Shown here: piece after piece, positions 1 through 11,525 of the stretch
Numbering within the stretch: the stretch's first letter is position 1
Layout: each line of letters opens with the position of its first letter
Source: Persicaria tinctoria
Lineage: Eukaryota > Streptophyta > Magnoliopsida > Caryophyllales > Polygonaceae
NCBI GenBank assembly: GCA_037127255.1
Contig: JBANSL010000018.1
Span: 9,583,175-9,647,174, forward strand
DNA length: 64,000 nt
Direction of reading: 5' to 3'
The notes under the pieces: model-generated
Told to the model about the DNA's origin: nothing
Databases searched by the model: none
What the model saw: only the letters and a program-made list of their open reading frames with translations
Position numbers and translations under genes: made by a program

Positions 1-435
1 CCTAATCCCGCCTAGGTGTCGTATAGTCCCCGCCTAATCCCGCCTAGTCCCGCCTAGGTTGGTGATTATTTATATTTAGTTTCTAGGAGAGTGGTTAGTT
101 AGCTTATAGTTTTTTTTATCCCCCAAGTCGGGATGCATTTACTTTCGATTCACGTCTATGATTTCAGATTTTAGGAGGTTTAAAGTTATTAGCCGGACGA
201 ACGCTTTTACATTTATTGACTTTAGTGTTAGTTAAGCACACCAAATTTGGATTTATTAGTGATATTATAGATATATATTACTACATTATATAAATTATTG
301 ACATGTTTTATCCATTGAAATATAGGGAAATACTCAAGTTTAGTCTAAGTCCGCCTAGGCACCGCCTAGATGCCCGTCTAATCGCTAGGCGACCACCCAC
401 CACCTAGCGGCCGCCTAACGCCTTTTAGAACACTG
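1..435. mobile_element. Right-hand part of a hAT-like element
   Basis: The stretch is full of variants of CCGCCTAGG/CGCCTAATC (positions 1-56 and 345-425). It ends in CGCCTTTTAGAACACTG at 419-435, whose reverse complement begins CAGTGTTCTAAAAGGCG. CAGTG starts of this kind are typical of hAT-superfamily terminal inverted repeats in plants. The other end lies before position 1, so neither the target duplication nor any coding content can be tested. Family assignment is inference from the terminus only. Confidence 0.45.
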
Positions 436-594
436 CTTTTCACAAGTTTGTATCACAGGTCTAATTCAAAATTGACTAACTATATATATTATAGCTATAT
501 ATTGACTTGTAGAACCAAAATTTAAGTCATATACTATTCCCATAATGATAAAATCTATATTACTAAATGCAAAGTCATCTTAACTACGTGACGT

Positions 595-1119
595 CTTCTT
601 TTTTTTTTTTTTTGGACGTAAAGGCGGCAAATTTTATTATAAAAGATCGATATCCGCAAGCTCAATCAAACTTTGCGGAAACGGAGCAAGATATACATGA
701 TCATCACCTACTGGTGGAACAAGTCGTGCTACGGAATGTGCCAGCGTATTGCCGCTACGGCGTACATGACTAATTACAAATGAGGAGAAACCTGCTGCTA
801 TCTCCCATATATCTGCTACTAAGATGCTGGTGTAGGAATAGGTTTCATTCTCCACCCTTAAGCATTTGACAAGGTGCACAACGTCGGATTCCAAATGCAC
901 TTTCTCAGCCCCCATGACAGCAGCCTGTTTGACCCCCATCATTGCAGCTTGCATTTCGGCTATAGATATATCCCAATTAGCATTTACCCGCCGGACAGCA
1001 GCCCACATAATCGCTCCTTCGCTGTTCCTGGCGACAGCCCCCAGCCACACTCGGCCGTCACCCATCAGCGCAGCATCGGTGTTTACCTTGATCACCCCCT
1101 CTTGTGGCCTTGCCCTTAA
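595..1119 (-). pseudogene. 5'-truncated LINE fragment: RNase H domain plus poly(A) tail
   Basis: Read on the minus strand, about 155 codons encode an RNase H fold (RVT_3 type). It begins PQEGVIKVNTDAAL and carries the usual acidic residues: D of NTDAA, E of AEMQAA and D of LESD, followed by HVRRSGNTLAHSVARL near the C-terminus. The frame stops at 637. On the same strand about 23 bases later comes a run of 15 A (599-613 as T on the plus strand), as expected for the poly(A) tail of a 5'-truncated LINE copy. No reverse transcriptase remains. A host RNase H-like gene is possible but the tail and lone domain favour a retrotransposed fragment. Confidence 0.7.
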
Positions 1120-1992
1120 GTATAGGGTTCTTGATCAATAAAATTGCTTCATTAATCTTAAAGATATATCAAATCTTGTTAGTTATAATTCGGTTTATTT
1201 GTGTTCTAATATTAGAGATTTGATCAAATCTTAATTTCTAGTTACTATAGTCTTTTAGTATAACTTGATTTGATTTTATCCAGTACATTTTTTTAAAAAT
1301 ATTCGTCTTTCTCACATAACAAAATTCTAAATAATGAAAATGTCTTTTGATTGGGTCAAATTTTAGTTGAACGAGAAATAAATTTTGATCGAGGGATGAT
1401 TTGTTCGAGTCGGAGATTCATTAATCTGTATTGAATCGAGTTTCAATTATGTTTTTGTCTTCGGTTGAACTAACATTTCGTACTAATTCATATCATCTTC
1501 AAATTCAAATATATCCTTAACAATCAATTCATTAGTGAGTGAAAAAGTCTTAAACCCTTAAATAAGAAATATTAATGGAATGATATGTCAAACGTATACG
1601 TAGTGATCTCGCCATCTTGAGTGTCCGTCCAACTGTTTCCTGGTTCAACTTTGTGCACCACTATTATTGAACTTGCATGTTACTCATGTACATCACGGTT
1701 TTGTTTCCTCGTCGTTATCCTAAAAGAAAGGACGACGGAAGGTGACAGATAGTTCAAAATGGAGGGAAATGTGGAACGTCCCAATTCAATGGCGCGCATA
1801 TGTCACATCTGCGTGGTGGTTCGAGAATCAAACCTCATGTATCATCCATCTCAATGCTTATGCTTTGCGATCGAATCAAAGGAATATAGGGCGTAATATA
1901 GGGCTCCGGGGGCGTCATGTCAGTTACGACAAGAGTGCGAGTTCGACTATTGACCCCTTTGTGAGCACTAGTACGTAGCAAGGACCGAGCAA
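1120..1992. other. Intergenic, no gene recognised
   Basis: AT-rich sequence. A 78-codon plus-strand open frame at 1742-1978 has no recognisable domain or codon signature. Positions 1985-1992 (CCGAGCAA) are the left target duplication of the neighbouring hAT element. Confidence 0.5.
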
Positions 1993-2343
1993 TAGGGTTG
2001 TTATTCGAGCCGAATATTGCTGGTTCATATTCGGTTTGTTTAGAAACGACTCGAGATTAAAAATGTGATCATACTCGGTTTTCTTTATGAGATGAACGAG
2101 CTCGAGCTGAGCTTTTTTCGAGCATTAAGAAACCCTATTTGCTCGGAACATAGTAATGTAAAGGAAATTTTGGAAATTTCACAAAATTCGAACTATTTGA
2201 GCTTAAATCGAGTGAGTAGAGCTTTGAATCGAGCTTAAAAATGTGTTCATACTCGGCTCGTTTAGAAAATGAACGAACTCGAACCGAGCTTTTATCAAAT
2301 AGAGTCTATCAGCCTAAGCTACTCGACTCATATAACAACCCTA
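1993..2343. mobile_element. Non-autonomous hAT MITE with 8-bp TSD
   Basis: The element starts TAGGGTTGTTAT and ends ATAACAACCCTA, a perfect 12-bp terminal inverted repeat that continues imperfectly inward (CGAGCCGA / TCGACTCA). It is flanked on both sides by the 8-bp direct repeat CCGAGCAA (1985-1992 and 2344-2351). An 8-bp duplication and TAGGG termini are hAT hallmarks. The 351-bp interior is non-coding and contains repeated GAGCTCGA-like motifs. Confidence 0.9.
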
Positions 2344-2351
2344 CCGAGCAA

Positions 2352-2999
2352 TGGGGCTGTTACGATGATGGTTTGATCATCTTCTTCTTCTACGAATCAA
2401 ACCCATGATTTCAATCATACACAACTGATACCTGGATCATTCGACTTAAATAAGATGCCTGCTGGAAAACTATATAGAAACGTCAAATAATGGACTCATT
2501 TAAGATTTTAAGGTATCCCTGAAAATTTGGATTCAATGGAAGGTTTCCCAAGTTCACACGGAAGACTACACCTTTTATGAATTACAAATCAATGAAATCA
2601 TGCCTCCTATCAAGTCATCAAAGTTGTGAGGCTGACCTTGAAGAATGAAGATAATGCATTCCTGCAACTTCTTATCATACAAATCAGAGTCCCTTTCTTA
2701 AAGGGGAAAAAAGCTTTTAAACACGATTCTAGATGTAGTTGTCTAATTCAAGAATTGGACAATTCAAACTCTGGTAGGTAGAAAAATATAGCTGTACCGT
2801 CCCCAGATCGTCTAGACTCGAGTATCGAATTTATTTCATCTGCAATCCAAGGCAGTTAATGCCAGCCTCTTTCGGAAAAAAATAATCCATCTTGTTGTGC
2901 TACCTAAAAAAGGGCGCCCTTGTATAAACAAGCAAATACTGAGATTCGGAATTCAACTATCAACTCTTTCAAGTGCAGGGATCTTAGGATATGTTGCGA
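2352..2999. other. Downstream flank of the PGES2-like gene
   Basis: No open frame is recognisable. As the minus-strand gene ends at 3000, this stretch probably holds its 3' UTR. I see no convincing poly(A) signal that fixes the end. Confidence 0.4.
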
Positions 3000-5900
3000 T
3001 TAGGCATTAACCCTAGCAGATTGTCCAACCGCATTTTCCATCCGTGAGTACCAGTCACCAATACGGGTGTTCTCAACCATATCTTTGCCTGACGTAAGGT
3101 GTCGAATTGGTCTCAGGACACCAAATACGGCTAGATCGGCTAAGTTTGGCTTCTTCCCACCTGTTGATTCCAAATAAAGTCAGATATGGATTGAAATGTA
3201 TCAGCAGCAGATAAGATAAAGAGTGTAACTGACCAAGAAAATCACGGCCCTTCAAAGCATCCACCCAGGTTTCTGCAGATTCATACAACGCCCCACGTTC
3301 ATCAGTAATATTGTATTTTTTCTTCAGCTTCTTTGAGACGAAATACATAGCTGTAGCACCAGCATATTTAGCAGTCAACTTCTCCATGAAGCTGAAATTG
3401 CCTGCGTGTTGGACATTGTTAATTGTAATATAGCCAACAAAGCACTGAGAATTTTGCGTGAACAGAAAGTGCCTAGCAAATAAATATACACAAATCATCA
3501 CCCTGCTTAGTTTACATCCATTGCTTCGCAATGAAGCATGGACTGGTTACAAACTTACAATAGATTGACAGATGTGAGCTGTCATTGTAAGTAGAAGCAG
3601 GGTATAACACAACCATGGTTCATATTGGTTGAGTAGATATACAGACAAGAAGAAAATGAATGGGCTCACCATGGCTTGTTATGTAATCAAATGACTCAAG
3701 GGCCTCACCCACTGAACGATAAATGTTTGGTGACAAGACATGTACCAAGTGATCATCAACCCACCTAAAAATATTACAATTGTGAATCTCATGAGAAACT
3801 TATAGTACATAACAAACAATATGAGATCAATTGAATTTAAATGAATAGTGTAGAGAACACATCTGGATTATGATGCTTGATGATCAACTGATCCATGTTA
3901 GCAAAGGCAGAAGAATCAATTTCAAGTTCTAAAAAATAAGGAATTAGGAGGACAACACCAAATGCAATGATCATACCCGAGCCATTGCTTCTCCTCGTCA
4001 CTTCCCTCTGTTGAATGAGATGGACTATTTGGATTCATTATGTTGTATAGATGATCAATTATATCTGCAGAAAAGACCAATGGCATTTAGTTTGTGTGGC
4101 TCTTTGGTTGTTTTTCCACTGTGCCTTTGAGATGAATATAACCTCTAAATTTAGTTATTTTTGTCATATAGCTGAATTCAGTTTTCTATTCTTACTCTTT
4201 TATGTTTGGGTATTTTGAAAACACCCTCTCAATCTGTTAGGGGTAATGGTACATGCATCTCAACCCCCAAAACCCTGCCTTAAGTGGGATTACAGTATTA
4301 CACTGGGCTGATAAGTAAGTACAGAATATTTCATAAAACTAACAACTATTTCATTAAAAAATTACACGTAACAGATAAGATAAGTACCAGATGAATTGAC
4401 TAGCTGTTCACCATCAACTGTTACTATAGGAACTTTCTTGTAATCAGACCACTTGATCTCCTTTTTGCTAATAGGATTGACCTCCACGATTTTGTAAGGG
4501 ATGTCGTAGTAATCCATGAATGCTGAGAAGTAGAAAGGTAAGTCCAAATAATACGTTCACTTTCTTTTCATGGTAGGTCAAGACCAGCAAAGACTAAATT
4601 TCACTAGGCTTATAAACCCATATAATGATGCATAGAGAAGGTGTTAGTAGTAGAGAATTAGAAATACACATAAAACACCAAATCTTCTGGGGAATTCAAG
4701 GTGAATTTCCAGAAAGTGTAATCTTATTGCTTATTGCTCAATGCTCTCAGAGGAGAACCTCTCCAATGAGCCTAAGGCACTCTGCCTTTTCCTAAGTTTG
4801 GAAATGGATGAAAATGACAGAAACTACTTGGCTGTTATTCAAGGATTAACAAACTATTCTATACATTCCTTCACAGCCCTATCAGAAAAGCTAAACGCCC
4901 CATAGGGAATAATATCCTAACAACCATACTCCCCACATCTTCACTTGGCCTGCAGCTGGTGCTTTTGCTGATTTGTCCTCACCCTTTCCCTTACATATAC
5001 TTGTAAGGGCTTCAGATTCGGCTTGCTAACAGAAGGGTCCTTCACTTAAAAGAGAGGATCCCAGACAATATAAAGTGATAGAAATAAGCTTTCCATATCC
5101 AAATACATGATGGTGCAGTAAAAAATGAAATCAATGGACGATATAGAATGGGGCTATCAGCTACAAACTCACAACCAACCAATTTCGTTCTTTAACAGAA
5201 ACTACAGAACCAAAAATCCAAAACTTTTTCCCTCCTCAAGTCATTATATATAATCACAAATTCACGAGGGTGGAAGAGTTCAACACTTCTCCATAAGGCA
5301 ATAAGCCAATTTCCTAAATCTAATTCTTTCAACTACCATCACCACCTACAGTAACCAACAAACCACTTCAAACTATCCATGTTATCCAAATCTAAGATAC
5401 GAGGACTAGAAATTACTTGAAGGGTGTTTTATATCCACAAGCTATAACGTTTGGATGGGTTTGGACTTGATGCCTGCATTTGGAATGGCCGAAACCGTAA
5501 TGAAACTCATTCCAGGAATGATGCATTCCAATTCCCTCCTATCATACCCAACCCAAGAGAGGGTATGACTCGTTCGAGACTTCGAGTTATTCCAAATTAA
5601 TCCGAAATTATATCCAAAACTATATATCAAAATCCACAGACGCAGCCATACAGATACAGTGTAATAACAGTTACAATTACAACCAAATGTCCCAAACATA
5701 CTCCAAAGCTCGCAGACAGTGTACAGTTTGATTCCCGCGTAGAAATTAACCAGATCAGTAGTTACTAGCATCGAGAAAATAATACTTCTAAACAACATTT
5801 GACAAATTCCCTGCTAGTTAGCACTTCAGCTTCGCCAAGGTAGATTTTTCAATAAGAAAATCTTCCGCATCTAGTAAATCAATCAGCTCACAGCCTCACA

Positions 5901-6382
5901 CATCATAATATATTCCCAACGAAACGGAGAAATCGCACAACAGAATAACAATATATGTAAATAAGAAAATGTTACCATCAATTAGGTATTTCAGAGACAG
6001 TGCCATTACCTTTAACCTTGTTGCAGAACGGACACGCTTCATACTGGTAAAGTACGACCTCCTTGGAGCGGAAAGATGAGGTCGGCTCTTTCGCGTGAGC
6101 TTCTTGAGCAAGGGAAGAAGCGGCAGCGGAGAAGAACACGATTCCGGCAAGTCCGCTGCGGACAGGGTATGCCGACGGAGAATTGAAGTAGTCGACAAAA
6201 CGGGGAAGAAACCAATCGGACTTGCCTGAAGAAAAGCCACTAAACGGCGCCGACTGAGAAAGGCGGCAGCCTTGAGAGACAGGAGTGGAGATGTGATGCG
6301 CGGTGGATGTTGCGACAGCGGCGCGGCGGATGAAGGCGGCTACACCGGCGGATCTCTGCATCGCGGCGGTGGATTGATGCAC
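3000..6382 (-). CDS. Prostaglandin E synthase 2-like protein (thioredoxin/GST fold), 6 exons, 339 aa
   Basis: Six exons with GT-AG borders join in frame: 6382-6010, 4522-4388, 4064-3977, 3764-3670, 3401-3234 and 3160-3000 (1020 nt, 339 aa plus TAA). The N-terminus (about 60 residues, Ser/Ala/Arg-rich) looks like an organellar presequence and is followed by a hydrophobic stretch (AGIVFFSAAASSLA, around 79-92). The thioredoxin-like half has the CPFC motif at residues 117-120, then KKVPIVTVDGEQLVNSSG, typical of the membrane-associated PGES2/GST family. The C-terminal half (from LGWVDDHLVHVLSPNIYRSV) is the all-helical GST-C region ending KPNLADLAVFGVLRPIRHL. In animals the family isomerises PGH2 or binds heme with GSH; the plant role is not established. 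Start is M1 at 6382; M8 at 6361 is an alternative. Intron 1 is 1487 bp. The frame is intact. Confidence 0.93.
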
Positions 6383-6935
6383 TCGTTAACCGACTTTGAA
6401 CGCTTCTAGGGCTCTCTTGAGGCTCTCTAGTAGGCGGTATTCGGAGACCATAGGTAAACATACATACACGTAGCCACATTTTACACTTCTTCCATTTTTT
6501 TTTATTTTTTTTTCCATTTAATGCATTATGTGTTTTATTTTATTTATTGAAGTGCAATGTAGTATGTATTTTGATGCATCTATGTGATCTGGATACGTCT
6601 TAGAGAATTGTCTTCACTGTCAACAAAGATTTCTTTTATATTTTGTCTGACTTCGGTTCTTAGTTTATGTTGTCCGTAGGACCCCAGCGAACTGGGGTTA
6701 GATTCGCTTGTTCGCTTGAAATGATGTGTTTGTCACCGTTTATATTGCACCTTTTTATTTTACGTTACACACTTTAAGAATTCGTCATCTGCCAACTTTA
6801 TCGGTCTCTCGAGCAGTCAGGTATTTCGGACCCTCTAATGCTTTCCTTAAAAAAAAAGCATTTATCTGCTATATTTTGACCTCATTCTTAATAACAAGAA
6901 AAAAAACAGGTTATGACTCATTTTAATTTTAAAAT
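6383..6935. other. Upstream region of the PGES2-like gene
   Basis: This holds the 5' UTR/promoter side of the minus-strand gene, with T-rich stretches (6480-6515) but no assignable motif. No coding sequence is seen up to the ATT repeat at 6936. Confidence 0.4.
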
Positions 6936-6986
6936 TTATTATTATTATTATTATTTTATAATTATTATTATTATTATTATTTTATA

Positions 6987-7025
<39 letters not shown>

Positions 7026-7027
7026 AA
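6936..7027 (-). repeat. (ATT)n microsatellite serving as the 3' tail of the adjacent LINE
   Basis: About 90 bases of ATT repeats (TAA/ATA read on the minus strand), interrupted twice by TTTTATA. They start 12 bases after the stop codon of the LINE reading frame (7039-7041) on the minus strand. Several LINE clades end in a short-unit microsatellite rather than poly(A), so I read this as the element's tail. Confidence 0.7.
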
Positions 7028-7038
7028 TAATAAAGATC

Positions 7039-9474
7039 TTACATGAAATCAGACCGAAGCCAGCTAACAAGTTGGGCTCCGCATCCCTTTTGAATACTAA
7101 ACGCGACCCTAGTCAAAGTGTGACAAAACCCCCTACTATATCCAGGTACCCCCTTAGCAACCCCACACACCCGCTTAAGAAGCCCCATGGCATCATCCTC
7201 TAAGTCACCAATAGTAGAGAAGGAAAACGGCATAAAGTGATAACCCTTGGCCTTGCAAACATCTTCGTACTTCTTCCTCTTGTTATCAGCCGTCACTTTA
7301 GCCGCTTTACCCGGAATGAAACTTGAAAGACTAGCCGAACTGAAGATAGAAGTTCCTGTAATGTCCACACAATGACACAAGTGTCTTTGCCCTGAAACCA
7401 GTTGTAGAACAGGATATCAGCTGGACGAAGTTCCCCCCCCCCCTTGGCATCAACCATTCCAGTAGCTGCCTCTTTGCGAACAGAGATTCTAGCCTTCAAG
7501 CACTCATCGTATAAAGCATCACGCACCACATTATGTCGATGCTTAACACCAATATCAGCAGCACAGGCAAGTGCGTGATCACCCTAAACATCCAAAATGT
7601 CTTTCTCACAAGCAGGGCACTTGGATCCCGCACTAAACAATTCAATTCCCATACGGTATTTAATAACCGATCGAAAGGTAATGGGATTCATAACCTGGCC
7701 AAGACCGGGAATAGGAGCAGCTTTTAGCCACTGTTGGGCCATAGGGAGCTTCAGATTTGCAATAAGAGCTTCTTCCCTCCCAGTAAGAGCAAAGTCCACC
7801 TTGAGATACTTGTCCACATTTCTGTAGTAACAGCTAGCCATTTTTTTCATTAGGTGGGGGGCTGGCTGTAATACACACATGTCCAAGTCATCCTTATCGA
7901 TAGCACTAACCCAACTGGAGACCGCTAACTCATAAGAGGTCACCGGTTACTACAGCACTCCTCAAAATACGATCCTACAAACCACGGGACTGGATCCTCG
8001 AAGCGAGAAAAGCATAATGCAATGTGTCTGCAGCAGTGTAGACCCCAAGACCACCATAATCGAGGGGCATAGTAGACATGCTATTATCAGACCCCTGAGC
8101 TTCTACCAATCTGTTGATCGCATGCAACACCGCTTCTCCGCCTCTCGAAACACCCACCCCAAATTGCATATCTTCCAAATACGACCACAAGGTTTTATCG
8201 ACCGAAGAGGCAGCCCCTTTGGACACCAAGCGCCTCCAAATCGAACCAACAGCTATGGGACGAACCCCTCCACCCGGCTTAAGAAGAGGCGTGAGAGGAG
8301 CACTAGCGACAAATTCACTCAAAGAGGCAGGGCAACGACCACTAAGAAATAAGTTAACCACACTCGTAATAGAGTCAACTACCTCCTCAGTGATGGCCAC
8401 CGCCGCGCCACTAAGAGCATCCAACAAATGTTGGGCTCGAAGCCCATCTTTCCCACATGAAGTACCCTTTGGAAAACTTCTAATTCTGTCTAAAACCAAA
8501 TTCCTGGAAACATTTAAGGCATCACAGTCAATAGGCTCAAGAGGCAGACAAGGCGCCGGAGAGACCGGATGTTTAGCAGCAAGCTCTTTTAGGGTTTCAT
8601 CAGTTTGAGGAGCAACACCCGAAGACGTGAGAATACGGATAGCTGTAGAGAAATGATCGTCACCGACCTTTCTCTTGCATAGCCTAGTGGATTGCTCCTC
8701 GTGACTCCTCTCAATACCACTAGAAGAGAGATCAAAATTAGAGGACAACAAATCAGATACTAGGCGATGAATACCCCCAGGTTCCTTCCACACCCGGATA
8801 GCCTTTGAAATATTATCTACCTGTAAACTTCTCTTCCGGCCTGACCGATTTTCAGCACTGGTTTTGGGCTTGTACCTATGAAGGATACAAAGCGGAAGAA
8901 TGAAGAGACACACCCACACAGACATGTTGGTCGGATTCGCTGCAACGCTATCAAGGGCATCCTTGAAAACCCTAGCAAATGTCAATCTACACTTCCAGGG
9001 GATACTCTTAACCGTGTGAACCTTAACATTAAACACCCTTTCTAACAAAGCGGCATCAAATGGGCCACATTCGTCATTCGAAAGGGATATATCAACCGAA
9101 TGCCCACCTATATCAACACTAGGGCGAGGCAAACCATGGACAAAGAAGGCAATTGTCCCATCCTTAGACAAGGGAGCTTCGATAACGTCTCCGTCATGAA
9201 AGCAATTCTTTGTCACCGTGTGAGTGACACAGCAATGTCCTCAAAACCAAAGACCAAGTTGCTTGAGAACCGTCTCAAACTTGCAAAAGATATCAAGGTT
9301 GGACCCGATGAGTGCTTTAAAACCTGATAACGCGTCACCACAAAGATGAATATCACGTAAGTGCCTAATAAAGTAGGTCGAGGTGAGCCCCTTGCCGCTA
9401 CCATCCCGACAACCATCGCACCCAACGAAAGGGCAGTGTACCCTCATCGGTGGCACACTCCCACTACCTTTCAT
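7039..9474 (-). pseudogene. LINE ORF: C2H2 finger + RT (internally deleted) + RLE endonuclease
   Basis: Start is MKGSGSVPPMRVHCPF (9474). A finger CPFVGC...HLRDIH follows, then an in-frame TGA at 9243-9241. The frame continues through RT segments: IRSFPKGTSCGKDGLRAQH, then PLTPLLKPGGGVRPIAVGS, then YLEDMQFGVGVSRGGEAVLH. At about 8075 the frame jumps directly to PLDYGGLGVYTAADTLHYAF, so the palm with the catalytic aspartates is missing. A TAG follows at 7977-7975, a frameshift near 7943, and CPACEKDILDV with a TAG inside the GDHALAC motif (about 7574). The RLE core RPADILFYNWFQGKDTC is then broken by an 8-bp tandem insertion near 7375 before VDITG; the frame ends at 7039. It cannot encode a working enzyme. 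Clade placement is from motif order and remembered similarity only. Confidence 0.75.
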
Positions 9475-9612
9475 GGCAAATGTCGTATCCAGGGAGCAAA
9501 AGCAAAACTCAACCAACAAAATAACCGAACAAACACAACGATCTCGACCAATCAACCACACTGACCAAAACAGGAAACAAATAGCAAACAACCGATCAAC
9601 CGAAGCCCTAGT

Positions 9613-9960
9613 CTAATCCACCGGCGCCAATCTGCCTGGTCGGGATAACCAACGCCAAACTGATCCGGAGAGCTGGAGAACCTGACTGATTGGACAGAAA
9701 ACAAAACGAGCCGGAGAACCGATCAAGGCCAGCGACTCACAATCTGATCGAACAGAAAACAAAACCAGCCCCACAAAGCCAAACCTGACTGAACCGACTG
9801 ACCAACAAGCAACCGATAGACCAACCCTCATAGCCGAACCGACTGAACAGACCAACTCTCAGAGATCCCAACCGCAACGAACACAGAAGACATATCAGAA
9901 AAAGATGAAGAAGGAGAAGGGCAACAAACCTGCAGCGACATCCCGGAACAAAAATGAACA
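9613..9960 (-). other. GACTGA/CCGA-rich leader, probably 5' UTR of the RLE LINE
   Basis: Non-coding, GC-richer than its surroundings, with imperfect repeats such as ACAGAAAACAAAAC (9695 and 9755) and CCGACTGA. It lies just upstream, on the minus strand, of the LINE start at 9474. A 5' UTR role is inference from position. Confidence 0.35.
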
Positions 9961-10712
9961 AATCATAACATATGGGTATTGTTGACAGAATAATTTTTTA
10001 TAAAAAAACATATGTAAAATGGGTGTTTATGGGTAGATAAAATTAATTCACATTTGAATATAATTTTATTTTATTTTTTTAATTACGAAAAATGCGTCAA
10101 ATTCAATTTTTAAGAGTAGAAAGTGAAGTTAATACTATGGATTCAAAAGCTAGCCACGTGTCACCAGTTAGGAAAGTAATGTGCTGCCAGGCATGAGTTT
10201 AACACAGCACTTCACCTCCTCCTTTAAGTGAAACGGCGTCGTTTCGTCTCTTGGTGGAAAGGAAAAAAGCACGCGCGAGTCACATGACCTCGTAAATGCT
10301 GCTATGAACCTGATTACCTTGGACCCTTGCAGGCGGGCCTTCTCATACGGGCCCTTAGCTTTCTTTCCTTTTTTTTTTCTTTTTTTTTGCTGAGCTGGAC
10401 ATTATAGGGTCTGAAGGCCCTCCAATGTTTATGCTTTAAGGGGGTGGGTACGTGGTTCTTGGCAAACAATAAGGTTTTAAATGATGGTTTTCTGCAACTA
10501 GCCCTTGCTTGGTGGAGCATCTAGTACTTCCGGAACAAAACTTTATTTGGCAACATCATACCAGATGTGAGAGGAATAGTATCTTTAATAAAAGATCAAG
10601 CATAGATATGTAATATTTCAAAGCATCATAATAATGCTTTGGAGGATCAAGTACACCATCAAAAACACATACATGACCAAAACGCTACCACACGAAGAAG
10701 AAAGAAAGCTAA
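9961..10712. promoter_or_regulatory. Promoter-like stretch without a visible gene
   Basis: It contains a G-box/ABRE core CCACGTGTC (about 10155) and the near-palindrome AAACGGCGTCGTTT (about 10231), which is common near plant transcription starts, followed by a CpG-rich CACGCGCGAG. The only downstream frame is the RNase H fragment at 10713. I cannot connect the motifs to a host gene. Confidence 0.25.
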
Positions 10713-11192
10713 ATGGTGCCCCCTCCCCCCGAACAAGGGACCTATAAACTCAACTTCGACAAGGCTCTTTCTTCCTCCAACAAGGGCTCTTTCGGATTCG
10801 TAATCAAAAACCACGAAGGAACTCCAGTTTCCTTTGGTGCAGGGCCTTCCTCCATCCCCTTTATTACTGGATCGGAGGGGCTTGGATTATGGAATGGCAT
10901 CAATGCTGCACGGGAACTAAACATAACTAAACTTGTAAGTGAAGGTGATAACCTCACCATTATCAACAACCTTAAAGGCCGTGGTTTGCCTCTGGGAGAT
11001 TCTGAAATGATTGTCTCTGACAGTCTAGTCTCCCTTGGCGCTTTCCATACTATTGAGATTCGTCATGTCTATCGAGAAGCAAATCGAGTTGCGGACCGCC
11101 AGTCGCATCTCGACCTTGTGTTATCCGGTCCATCCGCACCTGACGACTCAGTGCTTTGCAATTTCATCTGCTTGGATGCTCTTGACATATAA
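10713..11192 (+). pseudogene. LINE-derived RNase H domain, 159 aa
   Basis: One open frame from MVPPPPEQGTYKLNFDKAL matches the RNase H (RVT_3) domain at the C-terminus of plant L1-type LINEs. The PPP-G leader precedes KLNFD (first catalytic Asp), SEGLGL supplies the Glu, EGDNL the second Asp, and HVYREANRVADRQ the final helix. The usual NFDGA is NFDKA here. Only this domain is present, with a short A run (11227-11233) after the stop, so a truncated retrotransposon copy is the simplest reading. The open frame could be translated, but nothing shows it is. Confidence 0.7.
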
Positions 11193-11525
11193 GGGTTTTC
11201 CTTATCGCCAAATTATTTCCGGTTTGAAAAAAAGGGTGGTTTGTTGCAATCTGGCCTAAAATTTTTAGTAGATAAATCATAAGTGAACCATGTCCAGTGG
11301 GAATTGATCTCACCCTTTGATGATCTGGTTTAAACATACAACTAGACCTAGTATGAGGCTCGCACCTTATGCTCGGGTTGGTAAAAAATTATCACATTAA
11401 ATTCAATGATATAAATTTACTTGTTGTACTTTTAATTACATATTATAAGTTATAAATTAAGGGATATAAAAATGATTAAAAAAATAAAAGAAAGATATGA
11501 ACAATAAATAAAGTGGGGTTAGTGA
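11193..11525. other. AT-rich intergenic
   Basis: No gene or repeat recognised. Positions 11523-11525 (TGA) are the left target duplication of the next element. Confidence 0.4.

Larger units (their letters stand above)
6936..9600 (-). mobile_element. Degenerate RLE-type LINE (non-LTR retrotransposon)
   Basis: The element runs on the minus strand from an N-terminal C2H2 finger, through a reverse transcriptase with an internal deletion, to a CxxC...H...C motif and a restriction-like endonuclease (RLE) domain. It ends in an (ATT)n tail. This order (finger, RT, CCHC-like motif, RLE) is that of R2/NeSL/HERO-type elements, not of the common APE-type plant L1/RTE LINEs. No target duplication was found, and the 5' border is only estimated. 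Coding details are in the overlapping pseudogene entry. Confidence 0.7.

Noticed and set aside
1742..1978. 78-codon plus-strand frame
   Set aside because: No domain, no splice context, composition like its intergenic surroundings.
5442..5798. 118-codon minus-strand frame
   Set aside because: Lies wholly inside intron 1 of the PGES2-like gene and has no recognisable protein signature.
9361..9616. Plus-strand frames over the LINE 5' region
   Set aside because: Antisense to the C2H2 finger frame, without domains of their own.
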